In this document: in pieces, positions 24,953 through 36,273 of the stretch | Numbering within the stretch: position 1 is the first letter of the stretch | How the letters are laid out: the number at the start of each line of letters is the position of its first letter | Source: Hypholoma sublateritium FD-334 SS-4 | Lineage: Eukaryota > Basidiomycota > Agaricomycetes > Agaricales > Strophariaceae | DNA length: 64,000 nt | Direction: 5' to 3' | Assembly (NCBI GenBank): GCA_000827495.1 | Contig: KN817524.1 | Span: 436,262 to 500,261, forward strand | Position numbers and translations under genes: made by a program | The notes under the pieces: generated by a model | What the model saw: the letters and a program-made list of their open reading frames with translations, nothing else | Database searches by the model: none | What the model was told of the DNA's origin: nothing

Positions 24953-26152
24953 ATGTCAGCTCCGCTCAAGTCAACCCCCCTAGTGGCACCAGGTCACACC
25001 CGCCCCATTACACATCTATCCTTCTCCCCGATTCAAGACGACGGCACTTTTCTGCTCGTGTCTAGCTGCAAAGATGGAAACCCTATGTTACGAGAATGGA
25101 CCGGCGATTGGATTGGAACTTTTCTAGGCCATAAAGGCGCCGTCTGGAGCACCAAACTTTCACTAGACGGATCCCGTGCGGCTTCAGGTAGCGCCGATTT
25201 CACCGCGTATGTCCCCTGTTACTATTGTTGTCTGACTGTAGAATTGAATCTCTCTGAAGCAAAGTATGGGATACGTATTCTGGAAATTGCCTCCACTCGT
25301 TTCCCCACAATCACATAGTTAGAAGTGTAGCCTTGTCGCCACAGGCAACGCATTTACTTTCGGGCGGTCAAGAGAAAAAAGTACGGATATTCGATCTCAA
25401 CCGCCCTGACGCTGAGCCCGACTTCCTCTTTGACTCTGGCCTTTTGTCCCATGATGGAACTATCAAAAGCGTAGTTTGGGTCGGGGAGCACACCGGGGTA
25501 ACTGCTGGGGAAGACGGAAAGGTCAAGTAAGTCGGTTTTTTTCCCTCTGCCTGTTCAGTATGTTAACCTGCTGCAGATGGTGGGATTTACGATCAAGAGA
25601 AATGACAAAAGTCATCGCGTTCCCAGATCCCATCTCATCGATGGAGTTATCTCTACCAACTCAACGACTAGTCTTGACTTCCGGAAAGACTGTCAACTTT
25701 ATTCCCGCTTTACCTCACACTGGCCATAGCACCCATACCCTTACTATGCGATACGCGCCCTCATCCGCTTCCATCCACCCAATTCATCAAGACCGATTTG
25801 TGACCGGAAGCATGACCGACGAGTGGGTAAGGGTCCATGGCATCAATGGCGAAGAGGTAGATGTCCTCAAAGGACACCATGGACCGGTTCACTGTGTGGA
25901 ATTCAGCCCAGATGGAGAGATGTATGCAAGTGGTAGTGGTGCGTTCTGTTCCGAATCCGTTAATCATAAGAAAATGACTGAATATTTATATATATATATA
26001 TATTCCGCTTTAATAGAGGACGGTAAGGATGATTTGTTGAGTCGTTTCAGGAATTGCACTCACCTTTTCTCTCAGGAACTATCCGCCTCTGGCAGACGAC
26101 ACCCGGCAAGACCTATGGATTATGGCAAGGGAGTGGCACAAATGGGCAATAG
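24953..26152 (+). CDS. STRAP: STRAP/Unrip-type WD40 repeat protein
   Basis: A 321-residue WD40 propeller similar to serine-threonine kinase receptor-associated protein, which works with the SMN complex and RNA-binding partners. Exons 24953-25206, 25260-25526, 25577-25938, 26017-26022 and 26076-26152 keep frame throughout. Motifs: PGHTRPITHLSFSP, LREWTGDWIGTFLGHKGAVW, KVWDTYSGNC, VALSPQATHLLSGGQEKKVR, VKWWDLRSR, LKGHHGPVHCVEFSPDGEMY and SGSEDGTIRLWQTTPGKTYG. The EDG of the last repeat depends on a 6-nt exon (AGGACG) flanked by TAG and GTAAGG. Kinase-receptor signalling is a metazoan role, so in a fungus an RNA-related role is more likely. Confidence 0.93.
25987..26002. repeat. AT dinucleotide run in an intron
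   Basis: A simple (TA)n run inside the 78-nt STRAP intron 25939-26016, directly upstream of the 6-nt exon. Likely ordinary slippage sequence. Confidence 0.7.
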
Positions 26153-26513
26153 ACATATGATGATATATGAGAGATTATGTCTACTAGGTTATCTCGTTGA
26201 TCGACCTCCCTATATTCAATATTGCAACTCGTAATATCTCAATGATGCTCTCCACTACCTGCGCCCTAATATTAGGTGTATGGATGCCAAGGAGCGCCCT
26301 TGGGCAGTCCATGGCCCTAGAATTGGGACTGTGTACCGCCGGTTCTTATTTAATGCGCTTAGCCTCAAGTTCATGTCAAGAGAGATTACGATTACGAGTC
26401 CTTACCTATTCCGAAGCCCGGACTCCTCGAATCCCGATCACATGTCATTCTTACGTCACGGCGAATAGCGTCCTGCGGTGTGCGCTCAAGGTCCAGCTTT
26501 ACCGCAAACCACC

Positions 26514-27456
26514 ATGTCCATGGCAGCTAGCTACCGCCACCATCGCTCTCTATCCCGCGACTCCACGGGAACGTCCAAGCCACCGCGCTCACCATCTCCT
26601 CCCAGCCAAACTTTTCATCCTTCAATTCTACCCCGCTCGGTCCCAACTCCTGCTCTTGTGGAATCCGTTGCAGGAGGCGCTCATTACGCCGGAGTGAGAG
26701 TAGATCCGGATACTGTGTTGAAGCATAGGAGAAGCACTAGTGCTAGACACCACACACAGCTCGCTCATCGACACGAACAGGTACTGACAGACCTTACGGA
26801 GCTGTTCTGTTGTCGACCTACGCTGGAGATCTTAGAACGATCATGGCACAAAGACGCGGTATTTGAAGTTAGTCCGCTCTCTCGGAATCCGCTATCTGTA
26901 TCTAAACGCGTCATATTGCAGGACCCACTTTCTAAATGTAAAGGCTTCGATCAGTATGCCGCACAAGTGAGTTTACAGCGTGATTCTTGCCGGCCTGTAT
27001 TAACATATTCTATGTATTGCAGTGGTTCGCTCTGGTTCGTGATCCTTGGTATCACTCGAATATGACGATTCAGTTGACCGATTACTGGTTTAGGCCAAGA
27101 TTACTACCGGCTCGGAGCAAATTTCGAAGCGTGTAATGTCTTCAACCGATGATCCAAACCAATTTATCTATTACCAGAAGCAGGAATACAAGTTACGTTT
27201 CTTCAAAAAGCCAAGAGTGCGTTCTTTGATAAATTGCGTCAAACCTGGGCTTCACGAGGTCGTGTAGGTCATCGAGTCCATCATCACTGTCGACCTGGAC
27301 GAGAACGAAAAGGTTATTCGACTTGTCGATCAATGGGGTGGAAATAACCTACCTGCATGGTTTGGAGCATCCTTCCTTCGAACCATGAATGCTAAGATTA
27401 CACCTTGGCTGATTCATGTTCCAAAACGCACCCCCTCACGTTCACATTCACAGTGA
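26514..27456 (+). CDS. NTF2-like conserved protein of unknown function
   Basis: About 240 residues in five exons: 26514-26867, 26922-26966, 27023-27034, 27094-27216, 27268-27456. The N-terminal 85 residues are Ser/Pro-rich and probably disordered. The folded part starts LTDLTELFCCRPTLEILERS and continues HKDAVFEDPLSKCKGFDQYA, QWFAL, YYQKQEYKLRFFKKPR, VIESIITVDLDENEKVI, LVDQWGGN and a WLIHVPKR ending. This layout fits the widespread SnoaL/NTF2-like family whose animal relative is the C6orf136 type; no function is established. Exon 3 is only 12 nt (WFAL), and all intron phases fit. The start ATG has a good context (CCACC before it). Confidence 0.75.
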
Positions 27457-27764
27457 TTATATTTTTACCGACAGGGCCATAATATCGTTCCAACTGCGAC
27501 TTGTAATATGCATATCATGTCTCCGTAATGTCTTTTGCTATTGCTATCATTATTCTACAAACAACCCGTGTAATTTTACTCATTTCTTGTATTTGTGCAT
27601 GTAGGAGTTGTATAATCTTTCGTGAACGTGGAGTATCTAACCTTGGATCATTCAGGAAGAGGCTTGGGTATATCACGAGTTCAATGAGCATGGGTAATAG
27701 AATCTACGCATTGGTATATAAAGTATGGATGTGAGTAAATCCAATATTCCCATACCGGTTCCAC

Positions 27765-28883
27765 ATGCCTCCTGCAGTCCAATCTATGTCGCCTCTTGCC
27801 CCCATAGGCGTCAGCGCCGCCCTCGAAACGGCCAATGACCAAAGTGTTAAACCTAAACCTAAAATCTTCGATGAGTTCGCCCTGATCGATCGCGTGGGTA
27901 TCGTCTCAGGAGGGAACAGAGGCCTTGGATTGGAGATGGCGCTCGCGCTGTGCGAAGCTGGTGCGCGAGCAATATATTGCTTCGACCTCCCAGCAACTCC
28001 ATCGGAGGAGTGGCAGAAAACGCAAAATTACATCAGGAAGATGGACAATGGATCCAGGTTGGAGTATGTCAGCGTCGACGTGACCAAACAGGAGGATGTG
28101 TGGAAGCAGGCGAAGGACATCGGGGACAAGGAAGGGCGAATGGACATATGCGTCGCAGCTGCTGGGATACTCAAGACTCACACAGATTGCCTAACTTATC
28201 CAGCCGAGCAGTTTAAAGCGGTGAGGGTAAAGCCCACATTTTTGCAGCTGATGTTAACACCCCCCCCTGTACAAGGTACTCGATGTCAACACCAACGGTG
28301 TGTTGTATACCGCGCAGGCCGCAGGCCAACAGATGCGCCGGTACGGCAAGGGCGGCAGTATCATACTGATCGCGTCCATGTCGGGCAGCATTACGAACAG
28401 AGTACAATATTTACTCTGCAGAAAATTCCCAGTGCTGAAGTTGATGGCGACAGGATCACGCATGGGTTTCATACAACACCAGCAAGTCTGCTGTGCTGCA
28501 GATGGCGAGGAGCATGGCCTGCGAACTCGGAACTGAGAACATCCGGGTGAACTCGCTCTCTCCAGGGCACATATACACATCGTGCGTGCAAAGCTGTCTG
28601 ATATCTACCCCTCCCTGCGTTAATTGAATGTTATGATAGTATGACGGCAGCTTACCTAGACACGCAACCACATCTCCTGGAAAAATGGTCGAACTTGAAT
28701 CCCATGGGGCGGATTGGACGCCCCGACGAGCTTCGCGGTGTCGTGACGTGGTTGGCCAGTGATGCATCCAGCTTTTGTACTGGAAGCGAGTACGTCAAAT
28801 GCCTGACATCCCGCGGCTTTACTAGGACTGACATGTCGGCGCCACACAGCATTCTTGTGAGCGGAGGCCATCATGCGTGGTAG
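27765..28883 (+). CDS. Short-chain dehydrogenase/reductase (sugar-alcohol dehydrogenase type)
   Basis: An NAD(P)-dependent SDR most like fungal arabinitol/sorbose-type reductases. After a 40-residue lead it shows the cofactor motif VSGGNRGLGLE in place of TGGxxGIG. SVDVTKQEDV follows, then VAAAGI (the usual NNAG is changed to AAAG), and LDVNTNGVLYTAQAA. The catalytic residues lie in LIASMSGS (Ser) and VSYNTSKSA (Tyr and Lys), joined across an intron. IRVNSLSPGHIYT, LNPMGRIGRPDELRGVVTWL and a closing TGSDILVSGGHHAW complete the fold. Five short GT-AG introns or so. The substrate cannot be decided from sequence alone. Ends at the TAG at 28881-28883. Confidence 0.92.
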
Positions 28884-29274
28884 AGTGCAGTGTGCACAGC
28901 AAAGGAAGAAAACAATGTAATTCGGAATGTACGACATTGGGAATTCTGTAATAGTATCACAAGGATTGGCGAATTGCGATGGATTGGAATATCACCTAGC
29001 GTGTGAGTCCCGTCGTGGTGAAACGGTGATAGCCTGGGAGTTCATAACCTGCAATATGAGGAGCGTGTCCATAATCCGGATAGTTTGGAAGGTCGGACGG
29101 AGCAATATCTACATCCGATGAGATACAGTTTGATACGGTCGGGAATGGGAATAGACGGGCGCCACGACATTTTGGATGAGAGAAATAAGCTCCAAATTGG
29201 CTGGTATGAATCGAACAGATGTATAAGGATCGTCGCTGAGCTATGGGCTTGCCAGCGCGGTTGTTTCAGATAGG
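28884..29274. other. Intergenic, convergent ends of SDR and CMC2
   Basis: About 390 bp between two converging genes. I see no coding segment, repeat or RNA gene here. Confidence 0.5.
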
Positions 29275-29620
29275 TCAGAGGGCACGGAACTCCTCCAATG
29301 CTTTGTCGGTTTTGGCCTTACGCTCCTTGGCATGCTCTCGGTTGACTGTGGTTCGAGCAAGGCGCTAACAGTGATACACCACATTAATTAGAGGAGAAGG
29401 CAGACAACTGTCGAATGTACCTCGGTCCGCAGACAATGATTGAGCGCGTCCTTCTGCCCGTTGCAGGCTCCGAGGAACTTGGTCCACCCGCTGGCATGAC
29501 ACTTTTCAAGCGCGTCGATGAACTCTTTGCATACTGGACAAAAAGGTAATCAGAGCTTGGATCATGATTCATAAGGGCTGTGAACATGCCTGATTTTTTG
29601 TCAGAGAGCTGTGGGTGCAT
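29275..29620 (-). CDS. CMC2: COX assembly mitochondrial protein CMC2
   Basis: A 77-residue twin-CX9C protein of the mitochondrial intermembrane space needed for cytochrome c oxidase assembly. Three exons: 29620-29590, 29533-29421, 29364-29275. It starts MHPQLSDKKS, the family hallmark. The two CX9C motifs are CKEFIDALEKC and CNGQKDALNHC, with CHASGW and CLRTERLARTT between and after. The length and cysteine spacing match the family exactly. Intron 1 (29589-29534) starts GCATGT; no in-frame GT alternative exists, so it is a GC-AG intron. Divergent from transketolase across 181 bp. Confidence 0.95.
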
Positions 29621-29801
29621 AAGGGAGAGTTTGTCAGAAATGAGAGGAAAATGGCGGGGCAGACATATCCGAGCGAGGCCCGACACGGCGTCGGGAGATG
29701 GCCGGACAGGCTAAAGATGCCGCCGGTGCGAAGATTAGATACAAAGGTACCCTGCGCTCCTCGCTCTCGCTCTTCATTTTTCCCTTCTTTCCACAACCAC
29801 C

Positions 29802-32701
29802 ATGTCCTCATTCGTCACCCATCCCGCCGACAACACCGCCATTGCCACCATCCGCACGCTTGCCGCGGATGTCGTTGGAAAGGCCAATTCTGGTCACCCT
29901 GGTCAGTCCTCGTCCATCTTACGCGTCATCGGCGAGTATTCTGACGATCGCCCCGCTCATCAGGTGCACCTATGGGCATGGCCCCCGTCGCCCATGTTCT
30001 CTTTTCGCGGTGGGCTATCATCCCGCATGTATCGGGCCCATCGCCCTTGCTTACTCTTCCCGACTGTTAGATTCGTGAATGCGAACCCCAAGAATTCCAA
30101 GTGGTTCAATCGCGATCGATTTGTCCTTTCCAATGGGTAAGCCATCGGCGAAGTCAATGCAACTTTTGCTAAACAATCGTCTTTATCGTGCAGACACGCG
30201 TAAGCAAGCTAATGTTGCAAATTTACGCATTCACTCAGACCAATTCATGTAGTTGCGCGCTCCAATACATTCTCCTCCACCTCTTGGGCTACAAACTCTC
30301 CCTCGATGATTTGAAAGCCTTCCGTCAATTGGATTCCAAGACTCCTGGACACCCCGAGGCCGGCCATACCGACGGTTTGTTGTCATGTTGACCGTTACCT
30401 GGAGCTTGAATTCCTCATCGGAATATTCCAGGCATCGAAGTGACAACAGGTCCTCTCGGCCAGGGTTTTGCAAATGGCGTTGGACTGGCTATCGCCCAAG
30501 CCCATCTCGGTGCCGTTTACAATAAAGATGGATTCAATCTCATCAACAACTACACATATGGTAATTTAATTCATCGATTTGGCGTCGACATGAGTTGACA
30601 GCATTGGAAAGTCTTCACGGGCGATGGTTGTCTCATGGAAGGTGTAGCCAGCGAGGCTGCTAGCTTAGGAGGCCATCTTCAGCTCGGCAATCTGATTGTG
30701 GTATGTCTTCCCGTTACTCGGGGTTTTTTTATCCGCGATTAACATCGTCGCTTTCAGATTTACGACGATAACCGTACGTTGACGAATACGCCGCAGCAGT
30801 GACTCTAATTTCCAATGCTAAAAATAATTGTCATTAGACATTTCCATCGACGGAGACACCGCTGTTGCCTTCACCGAAAACGTGGAACAGCGATTCCTTG
30901 CATACGGATGGCAGGTCCTCCATGTCAACAACGGTGACTCGTGCGTATAATTAGAATAATAATGGACTCAGATTCAGACTTCTAATAAACATTGCAGTGA
31001 TCTTGCCGCAATCTCCAACGCCATCGCTGAAGCCCGTTTGGAGAAGAACAAACCCTCCATCATTTGCTTGAGGACCACCATCGGATTTGGGTCCAAGCAA
31101 CAAGGGACACATGGTGTTCATGGTGCTCGTAGGTCTTTTCAATACATTTGCTATTGTTATTGTTTGACGATTCATTGTTTTAGCTCTCAAGGCTGACGAC
31201 ATCGTGTCGTTGAAGTCCAAGTTCGGCTTCAACCCAGAGCAGAAGTTTGCCGTACCTCAAGAGACCTACGACCTCTATGCCGAATTCGGTAAACGCGGCG
31301 CAGCTCTCGAGGCAGAGTGGAACTCTCTTCTCCAGGCATACGGTCAGAAGTACCCAACCGAGTACGCCGAGCTCACTCGCCGTATCTCTGGAGATCTTCC
31401 CTTGAACTGGGAAAGCACCCTGCCGATTTACAAGCCGACGGATGCTGCCCAAGCTTCCCGCAAGCTTTCCGAGATTGTCCTCACCGACATCATCCCCACC
31501 TTGCCCGACCTATTGGGCGGATCTGCCGATTTGACGGGCAGCAATCTGACCAAGGTCAAGAACTCCGTCGACTTCCAGCCCCCCAGCACCGGTCTCGGAA
31601 CGTATGCGGGTACTTATATCCGTTACGGTGTCCGCGAGCACGGAATGGGAGCCATCGCCAACGGATTGTCGGCGTACGGCGGCATAATTCCTTTCGTGGC
31701 TACTTTCCTGGCAAGTCCTGTTTTTTTTATCTTGGATATGTTCTGTGTTCATATATTTGTAGAACTTCGTCTCCTACGCCTCTGGAGCCGTGCGTCTTTC
31801 TGCCCTCAGCGGACACCAAGTTATCTGGGTTGGTGAGTAAACAATATCTTTCTGTTATTTGACACGACTTACGATATATTTACCAGCAACCCACGATTCC
31901 ATTGGTCTTGGTGAAGATGGACCTACCCACCAACCGGTTGAGACTGGTGTTGCTCTTCGCTCCACCCCCAACTTGGCGTTCTGGCGCCCAGCAGACGGCA
32001 ATGAGACATCGGCGGCCTACTTGGTTGCCCTCAGGTCGCGCCACACACCTTCCGTGCTCTCCCTCTCCCGCCAGAACCTGCCCAACCTGGTAGGCTCCAC
32101 CATCGAGGAGGCTGCCCGGGGCGGTTACGTTCTCCACGACGAGGAGAACGAGGATCTCACCATTGTCAGCACCGGAAGCGAGGTCAGCATCGCACTGGAG
32201 GCCGCCAACAAGCTCAAGGCGCAGGGAATCAAGACCCGCATCGTCAGCTTGCCCTGCTGGCTGACATTCGACCAGCAGGATGAGGAGTACAGGCTGAGCG
32301 TCCTGCGCAGCGGAGCACCCATTCTGTCGTTGGAGGCACTTTCAGTGAGTACTTTGCGGCTGTGATATGGGTTCATAAGAGCTGATGCAGGCGCCGTCAG
32401 ACCATCGGATGGGAGAAGTACAGCCACGAGGTATGCAGCACGTTTGGGACTGAGATTAATGTAGATTGACGTTTTCTGTAGCAATACGGTCTGCCTTCGT
32501 GGGGTGCATCTGCTCCGTATTTGCAGGTGTACGAGAAGTTTGGTATCACCGGCTCAAGTGAGTTTTTCGCTCCTTAGGATTCGGTTTTTTTCTAACCAGA
32601 ACGTCACAGACATCGCCGTCGTCGGTAAGAAGGTTGTCGACTTCTACAAGCAGAGGGGTGGCAAGGTTGTCTCTCCCCTTGTCAAGGCTTTCCACCTATA
32701 A
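29802..32701 (+). CDS. TKL1: Transketolase
   Basis: Thiamine-diphosphate enzyme of the non-oxidative pentose phosphate pathway in the cytosol. Starts [14 protein letters not shown], then [64 protein letters not shown] and [14 protein letters not shown]. The TPP-binding segment is [10 protein letters not shown] to IYDDNHISIDGD. Later exons give [40 protein letters not shown] and EYRLSVL, with a C-terminus at [11 protein letters not shown]. At least twelve exons. One of them is 6 nt (30194-30199) and supplies the middle of NGHAC. The intron 31711-31762 begins GCAAGT (GC-AG), joining ATFL to NFVSYASG. All motifs needed for activity are present. Confidence 0.97.
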
Positions 32702-32916
32702 GCTATATTTAAATTAGTGGGCTCGCTCAGCAACAGGAATTAGAGTGTATCAGATAGAATTTTCAAACCAACCAACTTTGATTCTCTAGATGAGAAAACC
32801 ATTGTGCAATTGAGAGTAATGAAGAGCCACGGTAGAAGCATGGTGTGATATTCTATGACCCTTAGTCGTTCGTTCAAAGGTACTGGCATTGCAAGGATGC
32901 GTCTATATGGGACTGT

Positions 32917-33444
32917 TTACTTGCGCTCGACTTTGAGGTCGTCCCAAGCCCTCCTTTCATCGACTTCCTTCATGACGTTCTCTATGTGCGGCACCAGGTA
33001 ACGGACATCCTAGGGGAGTGTTGAGCGTATAGATAGGGCAAAGGAGGCGTGACGCACCTCTTCCGGTTTTATCCACTCTGACTTTTCCAAAGGCTTGTGG
33101 AGCACGCTTGCTTGGGAGGCCCGCTTCAAGCGGAAGGCGCGATCATAGGATTCAGCGGGTGTCAGACGTTTCAATGCCTGGAGAGCTGCTTTAATTGAGC
33201 GGTTTATGCAGAGGCATAGAACGCACTCGTTGGACTTCATCGGTCTCCTCTACCACTGGTCAAATTGTAAGTGGTGACACGGAAAGGATGTGGTTCGGCG
33301 CGTACAGAGGTCATCGTACTTGAAGCCGTATTTCCTGTAGCCCGAGGCGTTTGCGTACCAAGTGGCGACGGGGGCAATCCACTTTGAGAGGGTGCGGGAA
33401 GAGCGAACGTAGGGGGCAAGGGACAGGCCTACAGGACCGAACAT
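32917..33444 (-). CDS. QCR7: Ubiquinol-cytochrome c reductase subunit 7 (Qcr7)
   Basis: The 14-kDa subunit of respiratory complex III on the matrix side of the inner membrane. The start at 33444 gives MFGPVGLSLAPYVRSSRTLS, then KWIAPVATWYANASGYRKYG and KYDDL. The second exon supplies VEETDEVQR, the third ALKRLTPAESYDRAFRLKRA and VLHKPLEKSEWIKPEED. The last gives VRYLVPHIENVMKEVDERRA before the stop at 32917. Length and order match the family. Four exons, GT-AG introns. Shares a 165-bp divergent promoter with NDK1. Confidence 0.96.
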
Positions 33445-33609
33445 TGTGCAAGAATTAATGGCGAGCAGGCGACTGGGCAGTGAGAAGAGACCGCGCCACG
33501 GACGTTTCCGGAGTTCTGCTTGCGTGTGTTTGGCTGATGTGGCAGATGGTCGATAGTGCAGGCGACGCGCGCGTTTTTTGCTATCGTTCAAAATCTTCAT
33601 CCTACAGCC

Positions 33610-34281
33610 ATGTCCGTCACCGAGCGCACCTACATCATGATCAAGGTTAGCTACTGCACGATGGCGCGATCGCCCAGCTGACACCCCCCCAGCCTGACGG
33701 CGTGCAGCGCAACCTCGTCGGCAAGATCATCACCCGCTTCGAGGAGCGCGGCTTCAAGCTGATCGCCCTCAAGCTCGTCCACGCCACCGAGGAGCACCTC
33801 GAGAAGCGTACGTCTCCCACATGGCGCGATCGCGTCGCATCGGCGCGCCGGCGCTGACCCCTGCCCACAGACTACGCCGATCTCAAGGGCAAGGCCTTCT
33901 TCCCCGGCCTGATCAAGTACATGGCCTCCGGCCCCGTCGTCGCCATGGTCTGGCAGGGACTTGACGCCGTCAAGACCGGCCGCGTCATGCTTGGCGCCAC
34001 CAACCCCCTCCAGTCCCCCGTCGGTGCGCACACATCTCGTCGCGTAACGCGTGATCCGTTCGCTAATTTTCTCGCAGGCTCCATCCGCGGCGACTACTGC
34101 CTCGCCGTGGGCCGCAACATCTGCCACGGATCCGATGCCGTCGAGTCCGCCGAGAAGGAGATTGCTCTGTAAGTCCTATCGATCTTGCCCGTGTTATCTG
34201 ATAGCTCACGCGCGCGACAGCTGGTTCCCCGAGGGTGTCACCCAGTGGACCAGCGCCAACGAGCAGTGGATCTTCGAGTAG
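33610..34281 (+). CDS. NDK1: Nucleoside diphosphate kinase
   Basis: Transfers the gamma-phosphate between NTPs and NDPs through a phosphohistidine. About 152 residues. Starts [12 protein letters not shown], then [67 protein letters not shown], and the active-site block [18 protein letters not shown] with the catalytic His. It ends [11 protein letters not shown], the usual C-terminus. Five exons with short GT-AG introns. The strong codon bias toward C-ending codons fits high expression. Confidence 0.98.
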
Positions 34282-34661
34282 ATCCGTTGATTAGATGAAG
34301 TAGTCACGTGTACAACATATCGTCGTTTTCAAAAAGACAGCATTTGTGGATCTTCCTCTACTTGAATTCCTGCCTTCACTGTGTGCGTGAGCAATGCTTT
34401 GCAGTGGACAGGGTTCGCGCTCGGCGGGACCAAATTCCGTGTCTGCCAACAGGCGTGCTGCGGATTCGGCCCAGTTTGGGTGCAATTTGGGTGGTTGATG
34501 TTATCAACATGGCACTGAGTACTGATGAGTAGTCAGGAATTCCGTTCTCACAGGCAATGTCAGGGCGGGCGACAAGCGGGCGACGTGTTCGTAATAAAAT
34601 GCAGCCTGATAACCGTTAGCCATCTTCTTTCTCGCAGTCCACCACCACTCCGCGCAAAGAT

Positions 34662-36273
34662 ATGGTCCTTTGGCACCCTTGCACGCGCATTCTCTGCGCT
34701 ATTCTCGTCTCCCTGCAATATACAACCACCGCATCTGCCCTCAAGGGCGATTCGGCCTGTAAATACTCACTTTGCGTGACTGCAACGGTCGAAGGTGATG
34801 CAGCGACATGTGAGCCTCCTTCCTTTAATCCCAATGCAGGACGCTGAATATTATTCTTAGACGAGCTGACTACAAAGAATGAGCCCATGGGCTGGGTCGC
34901 TGTGTGAGTGTGCTCGCTGCCAAAATAGAGCGTGTGCTGAAGGGCGGCGGACAGCGGGTTTGGCGCGCATATGACGCACACGCATATGGTTGTAATGTGG
35001 AAGAACGACGACGGAACGACGACGCTCTCCCAGCGCTACACCACAGGATACAACGAGCCGCAGGTGGTGTCAGATCCGCCGCGCATTGCGACTGCAGTGG
35101 CGGCCGATCAGTCCCTCGTAAGCCCGCTGCATTTGCAATTAGAGATCTTCTCATCGTCGTGTATATATATCGGCAGCACCCCGTGGGTTCGTCGACGGTC
35201 GCCTTCAGAGTGCCCACCAACAGCTCGTTCTTGGCCAGTGCGAGCCCCGTCGAATCCCTCATCTTCGCCTATTCTGCACAGAGGCCCGACAAGGACCCCG
35301 CCTCGCACATCGCCCGGCACCAGCGTGTCGGCCACTTCAAGCTCGACTTCAGCAAGGACCTCGTTCGGGTCGGCGCTGTCTCTACTAGTACTAATACCGG
35401 CCTGAGCACCCCTACCAGCACCCCAACACCGCCCACCACCCCGTCTGCGATACCCCACAGTACCGTGTACCAAGGCTCGAATATGGCGTACAAGCGTGTG
35501 GAGAAGCTCATCATCCTGCACGGCTTCCTGGTATCGCTCGGCTTCCTCGTGCTTCTTCCCGCGGGCTCGCTGATTGGCCGCTGGGGCCGCGCGTTTTCGC
35601 CCAAATGGTTCCGCGCGCACTGGCTCGCGAACATGGCAGTCGCAGGGCCCGTCATCACGCTCGGCGTGCTCCTCGGCCCCGCCGTCGTGTACAACAAGGA
35701 GTCGTTCCGCATCCACTTCGCCAACGCACACGAGGCGCGTCCCGTCCTCTCACCACATTCCCCGCGTGCAGTGACTGACTGAATAACACCGCGCACCCAT
35801 AGGTCTACGGCGGCGTCCTCCTGCTCGTCTACTTCGCACAGGTGCTTCTCGGGCGGCACATCCACGCCCGCCGCGTCGCGATCGCCGCAGAGGGCCCGAT
35901 CACGCGTAACCACCCGCCCCTGAACATCGCGCACATCGCGCTCGGCGTGTTGATCATCGCGCTGTCGTTCTTCCAGGTGCGCAGCGGCCTCGAGTGGTGG
36001 GAGACGCTGACCGGGCGTGGCCCGATCACCGCGTGGGCGGAGCCGCTCTGGCGCGCATGGATCGTGGTACGTGCTAATTAGTAATACGTGCGTGTTGGTA
36101 CACTGACTGGTACTGCGTCCGCGTAGATCCTGCCCCTGGCGTATTTCGGTGGATATGCAATGCTCCCGCGCCAGCTCCGTCAGGAGCAGGCTGCAGCATA
36201 CGTTCCCATCGTGGAGGGTGACGTGTCGGAGTCGCAAACATCCCACCTCTTAGCGGAAGATGATCATGCTTGA
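34662..36273 (+). CDS. DOMON-cytochrome b561 membrane protein
   Basis: A secreted-pathway haem protein with an extracellular DOMON domain joined to a cytochrome b561 transmembrane domain. The N-terminus (MVLWHPCTRILCAILVSLQY) looks like a signal peptide. The DOMON part includes EPMGWVAVGFGAHM and MVVMWKNDDGTTTLSQRY. A Thr/Ser/Pro linker follows. The b561 part shows histidines in KLIILHGFLVSLGF, RAHWLANMAVAGP, FANAHE and PPLNIAHIALGVLII, consistent with two haems. A cytosolic tail ends HLLAEDDHA. Six or seven exons. The intron 35735-35802 must begin GCGCGT to join NAHE to VYGGVLLLVY, so it is counted as GC-AG. Likely transmembrane electron transfer; the donor and acceptor are unknown. Confidence 0.88.

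Noticed and set aside
35108..35731. 207-residue minus-strand open frame
   Set aside because: Also antisense to DOMON-b561 coding sequence; no family pattern.
35269..36246. 325-residue minus-strand open frame
   Set aside because: Antisense shadow of the GC-rich DOMON-b561 exons; Arg/His-rich composition without motifs.
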